Positions 58,676-64,000 of a DNA stretch of 64,000 nucleotides are shown one piece after another. Source of the DNA: Hanleya hanleyi (Eukaryota > Mollusca > Polyplacophora > Lepidopleurida > Hanleyidae); NCBI GenBank assembly GCA_036873755.1, contig JAVTVY010018752.1:1-64000 (forward strand), in the 5' to 3' direction. Numbering within the stretch: the stretch's first letter is position 1; every line of letters begins with the position of its first letter. A model generated the notes under the pieces. That model was given only the letters and a program-made list of their open reading frames with translations, was not told where the DNA came from and ran no database searches. Position numbers and translations under genes: made by a program.

Positions 58676-59751
58676 CCCTTTCACCGATTATTTCCCCTGA
58701 CAAAAGTGACCTGCTGACGATCAATTCCCTGAGAACTGTTAAAATTTGTATATGTTGTCTTTGGAATGCTAGAAATTGCGTTTGCGTCCGAGATTTGCAG
58801 AAAAACATAAGAAACCTGTCTCCACAAGACACACTCCAGTGTTATTTGCTCTAGTTTTATAGCAAAATAAATAAAATAGCATACAAAATTAGGTTTTACT
58901 GCGAGAGAATGCGCTTTCCCCGGCTTTCTCGACTCAAAAACATCAAAATCCAACGGAGAAATCGTCTTTTTTCGACCGCATTTGACAGCGTTTTTCTCGA
59001 GTTTTACTCGGCCAATTTTCATGTTTGACCTCTCATTGGAAAGAGCGACCTTTCACCTTTCTACACAGGAAATAACCTTGAATGGATGGCAAAATAAAAC
59101 GGAGGATACGATTGGATTATAAAATGATGTCATTCCATCCTTCCAGCCACTGTCTACGCTCGTCTCAAATCTGTTGGCTGCTAGAGGTCATGTGGGCAAA
59201 ATTACGCATACCGATTGGCTCGTCGGCTCAATAACACAGCTTGCTGCCGACATTTTGAAATGTGTTCGACAAACTTTGCGGATCAAGACTCGTAAAAATA
59301 TGGAAATAAACTTTGCCGGTCGTCGTTGGCAGTTTCAGTCGTCTGGGGAATATTCACCACGCTTTACCAGTCATGTAACATAACAAATACAGGAGTTAGG
59401 ATGAGGTTTTCGATGATTTTTTCCATTTTTGCGGCTCGCTGCCGAGATGCCCGTCACACGGTATGTGGGGAAAAATGCATTTTTCATTCCGATTTTTTTC
59501 GTTCAACATCTAAATTTGTTTTATTTATTTTTCAAACAAGCAAACAATTTTGAGAATCAAATTGATCAGGGTTTCGGCTTTCCAGAAGTATACAGTGTTT
59601 GATAGGTTTCCGTTAAAACGAATGCAAAAAAATAAAAGTGCTGTACCCATCGTGATGGCCAACAGGTTTAAAGCTAACCCGATCAACCGGGGATGGTCGT
59701 ACGGGTGGCACTCTCGTTATCCCCGTACACCGGGTTTAATCGGTGAAAGGG
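58676..59751. mobile_element. piggyBac-like non-autonomous element, 1.08 kb
   Basis: TTAA at 58,672-58,675 and 59,752-59,755 flank perfect 15-bp ends CCCTTTCACCGATTA and TAATCGGTGAAAGGG. A TTAA duplication with ends starting CCC is the piggyBac signature. Inside near the right end are further gatcaaccggggat / accgggtttaatcgg inverted phrases. No transposase domain seen in its open frames (113 residues on the - and 75 on the +). Confidence 0.78.
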
Positions 59752-60697
59752 TTAAGCTGAGCTTTACTTGCCCGAATCCAACTGGATTCGCGCAAGTTCC
59801 ATTTCAGGCGAGTCGTTACGCGAATCGATTCCCAGATTCACGTCGAAATTCTACCCCTGTGTTGGAAATGCATATATGCGATCATACCAATCCAATCCTG
59901 CTAAAGAGCACTGCATATGCCAACGGATCCAGGATTGGTGACATGAACAGCACTTGGCATTTGAATTGATTGTTTTACCTTGTGGCAAAATCTGTGTTCC
60001 ATCTCCCAGACATCAGCTATTTGTCTGGGTGAACTTAACATTTCATCTCGATAGCCATTCCGCTAAGACGTTCAAACATTCCGATATGTGCCTAGCCAAT
60101 ACAGTTATGTTACAAGTTGTCCTCCTGTGAAGCTGGCTCTACTAATACTTGTTTGAACAGGTCATCAAGTGAGGTTATAGCAGTCGTGGTAATGAATGTA
60201 CCTGCCTCAAAACCGGAAGTGACCTTCCTGACTCAGATAATTTTCACAAAAGGTATGATACAAGGAATGTTTTGATGTACGATATAGGTAACCAAATATA
60301 CTGTACATATCACTTCAACAGCCCTGTCCATTTTGGTCAAATTGGCAGCTATTTGCATTCATCATCCCCTTAACCCAAAATAAACTTCCTGTCGAGAGAC
60401 AGGAGGAATCTGACTCGGCACGGTACCGTCTGGTTCATTTTATGGTTTCCCTTCTGCATTGTCGGCCGTCATGAGTACGAGAACTTCTACGTCAAGCGTC
60501 GTAATACTATTGGACAGTACATCTTCAACGACCCTCTCCACTTTTACCAATCTGGTCAGTTTCTTACCTGTATTGACCGTATCTGAAATGAAAGGCAAGG
60601 AACCTGGGCCGGGGAGAGGTGTTTGTTTATTTTTATTAATATAAACAGTCTGCATAGATCCCCCAGCTGCAACAGAGGCAGGCCTGCTAATCTCCTG

Positions 60698-60900
60698 GGG
60701 CTCTCGGTGGCCGAGTGGTCTAAGGCGCTTTGCTGGTGACCATTATTCCCACACCGCTAAACCGGGATGGGTTCGAGCCCAGTTGGTTTGTCAGTTACTT
60801 GCCGACGCGCGGTGGTTCTCTCTGGGTACTCCGGCTTCATCCACCAACCAAGCGGTCACCATACGAGTGAGACAAACTTGAGTGTGACATTAAGCCAAAT
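60698..60900 (+). mobile_element. tRNA-derived SINE, second copy
   Basis: gggctctcggtggccgagtg head with A box, ggttcgagccc B box at 60,770-60,780, then gtcagttacttgccgacgcg, ggtggttctctctgg, ctccggcttcatccacc, ending agtgtgacattaagccaaat. It matches the - strand SINE at 37,092-37,252. Sits in glypican intron 2. Confidence 0.82.
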
Positions 60901-61177
60901 GTCTCCCACCACCCTTTTTGCCCCCTATTGAGCTACATAACCCTCAGGTTGATCGGAAACCAGGGGGCGCCAGGAAATTAGCACTTATGCTGCCTGGCCT
61001 GTGTATCACACGGATAGGCATGGAATGAATCATTGGGTTATTGGTTACACTCTTCAGAAGCATTGTCCCATGTACATATGACGCCATTTCGGCATGTTCG
61101 GACATTTTGAATGTGGATCGTACAAAGGTTTTGATAAACCACAGGAGAGGAAATGTACCGAGGACTTGTCAACTTAC

Positions 61178-61569
61178 CTCACCAACTGCAACAATAACAT
61201 CCCTGCCTATTGCCAAACCTTGGACAAATGTTCTTGCAGCTACGAATGCACGTTGGACTTGTTTTTCCAGTTTTTTGGGGACATCCCCGAAAGGTTGTAG
61301 TTTATTCATGTGCTCCACAACACAATTGAGGTAGGAATCACTAAATCTAAACTGTGCGTTGATAAGCTCAAACATTCTTTTTAATAACTTCACAAAAAAG
61401 CTGTCTAGAGAGTCCAGCACGCTCACATCTCGTCCTTTATAGTATGCCCTTAGATCGGAGAAAAGGTCCATAAACACTTGTGAATTCTGCTGGTAAAGTA
61501 ATCCATATGTCCGCACGAACATTTCGTGCAAATCTCGCTTTGAATTTTCCAGGAGCTCTGAAAAAAACT
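61178..61569 (-). CDS. GPC4/6-like: Glypican, second visible exon (core helical domain)
   Basis: The 130 whole codons run from FFSELLENSKRDLHEMF to IVAVGE. This is the most conserved part of the glypican core: a helical segment around YGLLYQQNS, then FGDVPKKL and AFVAARTFVQGLA. Acceptor is tcctttcag, donor gtaagttg. The first codon is completed by the G left over from the preceding exon, giving Glu as in family members. One conserved cysteine (YLNC) is present. Phase 0 at the 3' end. Confidence 0.95.
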
Positions 61570-61802
61570 CTGAAAGGAGAAACAACAGTAACATTTGTTA
61601 TCATGAATTCTTGGAATATTTTAAATTTAGTGTAGTCTCAAACATAAGCTTGAAAAACAAGCAATGGACATCATCAAATCAAGCCTATCAAAGAAAATAA
61701 TGCATGTCCTCAAATTCTTGCTTTGACATCATAAGCCGGACATGCCGTTGTGAAAATAAATTGAATCTGAATATGAAACTGCTCCATGCTAATGGACAAG
61801 TC

Positions 61803-61882
61803 AGGGCTTAGATTATGCTAATTTGGGCACAATTTGGGCACAACTTTGAACACTGGATCTAGGGTGTAATCTAAAGCCCTGC
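61803..61882. repeat. 80-bp micro-palindrome in glypican intron 1
   Basis: agggcttagattat at the left pairs with gtaatctaaagccct at the right. A diverged relative of the right half (aatttgggcataactt ... caatctaaagccct) is at 49,465-49,512. It lies about 60 bp downstream of the exon's donor, in a 374-bp intron. Confidence 0.5.
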
Positions 61883-61943
61883 CAGTCCATTCTTTCATGA
61901 AGGGGACAACAGGTAGAGCGAGGATCACAGTATTCCCATTTAC

Positions 61944-62102
61944 CATCAAATTTGGCCGTTCTGGATGCAAAAACTGCTTGCACCAATCCTATGGATTCCT
62001 GAAGAGACGATTCATATTCTTTCCGACTCTGGGAGTTCAATCGCTCCTCCATGTCCTTTGTGCAGCAGGTAAAACCTTGTGGACAGATCTCCAAGTGCTC
62101 AC
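61944..62102 (-). CDS. GPC4/6-like: Glypican, first exon visible in the window
   Basis: It encodes 52 whole codons beginning EHLEICPQGFTCC and ending VFASRTAKFD, the N-terminal cysteine region and start of the first long helix of the glypican core. The acceptor is tttaatag before gtgagcac. The donor is gtaaatg after the first base of a split codon. The exon starts after one base of a codon, so a phase-1 intron precedes it. Three conserved cysteines lie here. The sequence upstream of the acceptor (62,103-62,238) stays open on paper but is T-rich intron sequence and not glypican-like. Confidence 0.93.
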
Positions 62103-64000
62103 CTATTAAAGTACAAATAAATGCATTATTTAGTAAAAAAAATTGAATTATTTTGACCATTTTAAGTTTTTTTTGCAGCCATTGCAAGTCTGCAAATAAT
62201 TCAGATATTCCATTAGGCTGGTTAATTTTTTTTCCCACCTAAAAAATCTGTCCACCTCTTTTTTTCCCCGGATGTTTATTGTAGAGTATATGGGACCTAA
62301 ATCAACCTACTGCCACAAAAGGTAGAATTCTCAATAAACAGACACTATTCACCGATGCACAGTTTGTTCTATACAAGGAGTTCAACATCGAGATCGTTGA
62401 CCGAGGTATACCCGGGGCTGCTATTGCCAGTTTATTTGATAAAACTCTGCCTTCTAATTCTAATTAATTTTCAGAATTTTCCATCCACGACAGAAACAGA
62501 CAAATCAGATCAGTCGATAAAACAGGCCTCGAGCTTCAAGAATATAACTTCTGTTTCACCATGTGGAATGAGCGATATTATCAACCATTTTTCTAACAAT
62601 TTTAACCAAATCGGATAGTTCTCTGCATGTTGGCGAGTCCGGTAGCCCAAGTCCAAAATTACCAAACTTCAAGCAGGATTAATCTCTTCATATGTCACTT
62701 TTATTAATCACTGCTAGATGTCAATTATTCATATAGCCTAGAACCAGAACATCATCTCACAAATGTACATTTACCAGGTCAATCTTCTTTATCAGATATA
62801 CATGATATAATGGCACTTGATTCTACCCTGCTATATATGTGTATGACATTTTGATTTCAACTAAAAACAGTGTTCAGTTTTCTGTAAAAAAATATTCTGT
62901 CGGCTCTTTAGGTGAACTAAATTTCGATTAATAATTATGGGTTCGTTTAAGCATATGGCCCTGTACCGCAGTTTACGAATCGTGTTTAGTTTGGCTGCGG
63001 TGAATTAGGCTCAATAGTGCTGCCTGATTTAGGTATAATTAGCAAAACTTGTAAAGAAATCTCATCAGTTTAGGCCCCTCCCCACACAGACATTTGTCAG
63101 AATAGCCCTGTGCGGAGAGTGCCAAATGAAGTTTTTCTGACCACGATGGTTGACGAATAGCAAAGCTATAATCATTATCGTAGGGCTGTGTAACTTTGTA
63201 TTGAAATTGCTAAATTACTACTTCAGTAGCGTTTTCAAACTTCCGAAACTTGATTGGATTTCCCATAGCAAGATTGTTAAATTTTACGAGCAATAAGTAA
63301 ACTCAAATATTTCAACTTCCAAAGCCTTCCAGTTTGAAAGTGATTAAATGATTTATATTATTACAAACAAATCTGCAAATATATCATATATGTCAAGCTT
63401 TCCGATTTGACATGTTAGAGCTCGAGTGAGCGAGTTATGATAACATCGTTGACATGCTTGATCACAAGATACATTGTGTAAGACGACTGATGCAAAGTTT
63501 TACTTTTCACATTGCAGGGGCTACATGTAACACGTGATAATAATATATGTAGCTCTTTAATTGGGTTCCTATACGAATCCCTATATTGAAACAAAATTAA
63601 CATCACTGTCAGCAATATTTCAGCCATATAATGATAGCTATGCATTCTATCTAGTTTACATATCAATAGTCTGTCATTGCCTTGGTTGATTGCCTAAATG
63701 AGAAGCTGCCCGAGAACTGGGTCCTATTTTTATCTTGTCTGTCTACAATATTCGGTCAATTTTAGATTGCTGTATTTTGGGGTTTTATTTAACTTTGGAT
63801 GCTGGTAACCTGTATGAATATGGGCCTGTATCACTCCCTGAATGGCAGCATGTCACCCATCTGCTGCCACATGCCAAATTATGCACCAGCGATAATTCAC
63901 ATCTGTTTCTCTTTCAGGTGTTAATTCTAGCAGCGAGCATACTGACTTGATGTGGCCTCTCCTAATTTAGGCTAGTATTTTACATGTACCACTGGATATC
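62103..64000. other. Glypican upstream intron, no further exon seen
   Basis: Searched on the - strand for a signal peptide followed by the first cysteine motif expected of a glypican first exon and found none. AT-rich, otherwise featureless. Confidence 0.5.

Larger units (their letters stand above)
43925..62102 (-). other. GPC4/6-like: Glypican gene (GPC4/6, Dally-like type), 3' seven coding exons
   Basis: Glypicans are GPI-anchored heparan sulfate proteoglycans at the cell surface that tune Wnt, Hedgehog, FGF and BMP signalling. Seven exons read in order on the - strand give about 550 residues. Every intron is GT-AG and phases match at each join (1, 0, 1, 0, 2, 1). Intron sizes are about 374, 4,759, 8,550, 962, 873 and 1,008 bp. 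Thirteen cysteines of the cysteine-rich ectodomain are visible, with the conserved stretches CPQGFTCC, FGDVP, AFVAARTF, YCPHCRG and PTTAAGTSLDRLV. The last of these marks the GPC1/2/4/6 half of the family and argues against GPC3/5. The signal peptide and first cysteine exon are absent, presumably right of the window. The gene looks intact: no frameshift or stop in any exon. Confidence 0.95.

Noticed and set aside
59550..59969. 139-residue + strand frame
   Set aside because: It crosses the right end of the piggyBac-like element, so half is element DNA and half is intron.

Overview
This is animal nuclear DNA, AT-rich and full of repeats, with one clearly recognisable host gene. I see no bacterial operons, ribosome binding sites or phage modules. 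Dispersed repeats (tRNA-derived SINEs, a 5S-rRNA-derived SINE, elements carrying a gggcagataactc motif, elements with ACTG/ACTC microsatellites near one end) and the invertebrate-style glypican gene suggest a lophotrochozoan, most likely a mollusc. The species cannot be fixed from sequence alone.

Layout. 1-2,103: three foldback (long inverted repeat) elements, two of them with 9-10 bp target duplications that overlap each other. 2,104-6,603: unique DNA with a possible orphan first exon, then a 2.7 kb giant inverted repeat built from a self-complementary 63-bp tandem repeat. 6,604-13,260: a segmental tandem array of a non-autonomous element (three copies) with a duplicated 0.97 kb spacer. 13,262-15,700: satellite-like repeats and unique DNA. 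15,750-22,270: a wrecked mobile element that encoded a retroviral-type integrase on the + strand and, convergently on the - strand, a family B DNA polymerase joined to an SF1-type helicase, plus a reverse transcriptase fragment. 22,270-24,130: a 0.3-0.4 kb repeat, a Ty3/gypsy scrap and a ~0.3 kb tandem array. 24,900-29,650: a multi-layer inverted composite holding a decayed C2H2 zinc-finger reading frame. 29,790-33,500: a 5S-derived SINE and a DIRS-like retroelement remnant. 33,500-43,900: gene-poor DNA with SINEs.

43,925-62,102 (- strand): seven coding exons of a glypican of the GPC4/6 (Dally-like) type. It ends in a Ser-Gly glycosaminoglycan attachment tract and a hydrophobic GPI-signal tail. 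All exon joins have GT-AG borders and agreeing phases. The signal-peptide exon is not visible and is probably beyond the right edge. Its introns carry TTAA-flanked MITEs, a ~160-bp satellite, a ~190-bp periodic motif array and a tRNA-derived SINE. The gene is the only intact protein-coding locus I can support. Everything else coding-like is mobile-element debris.
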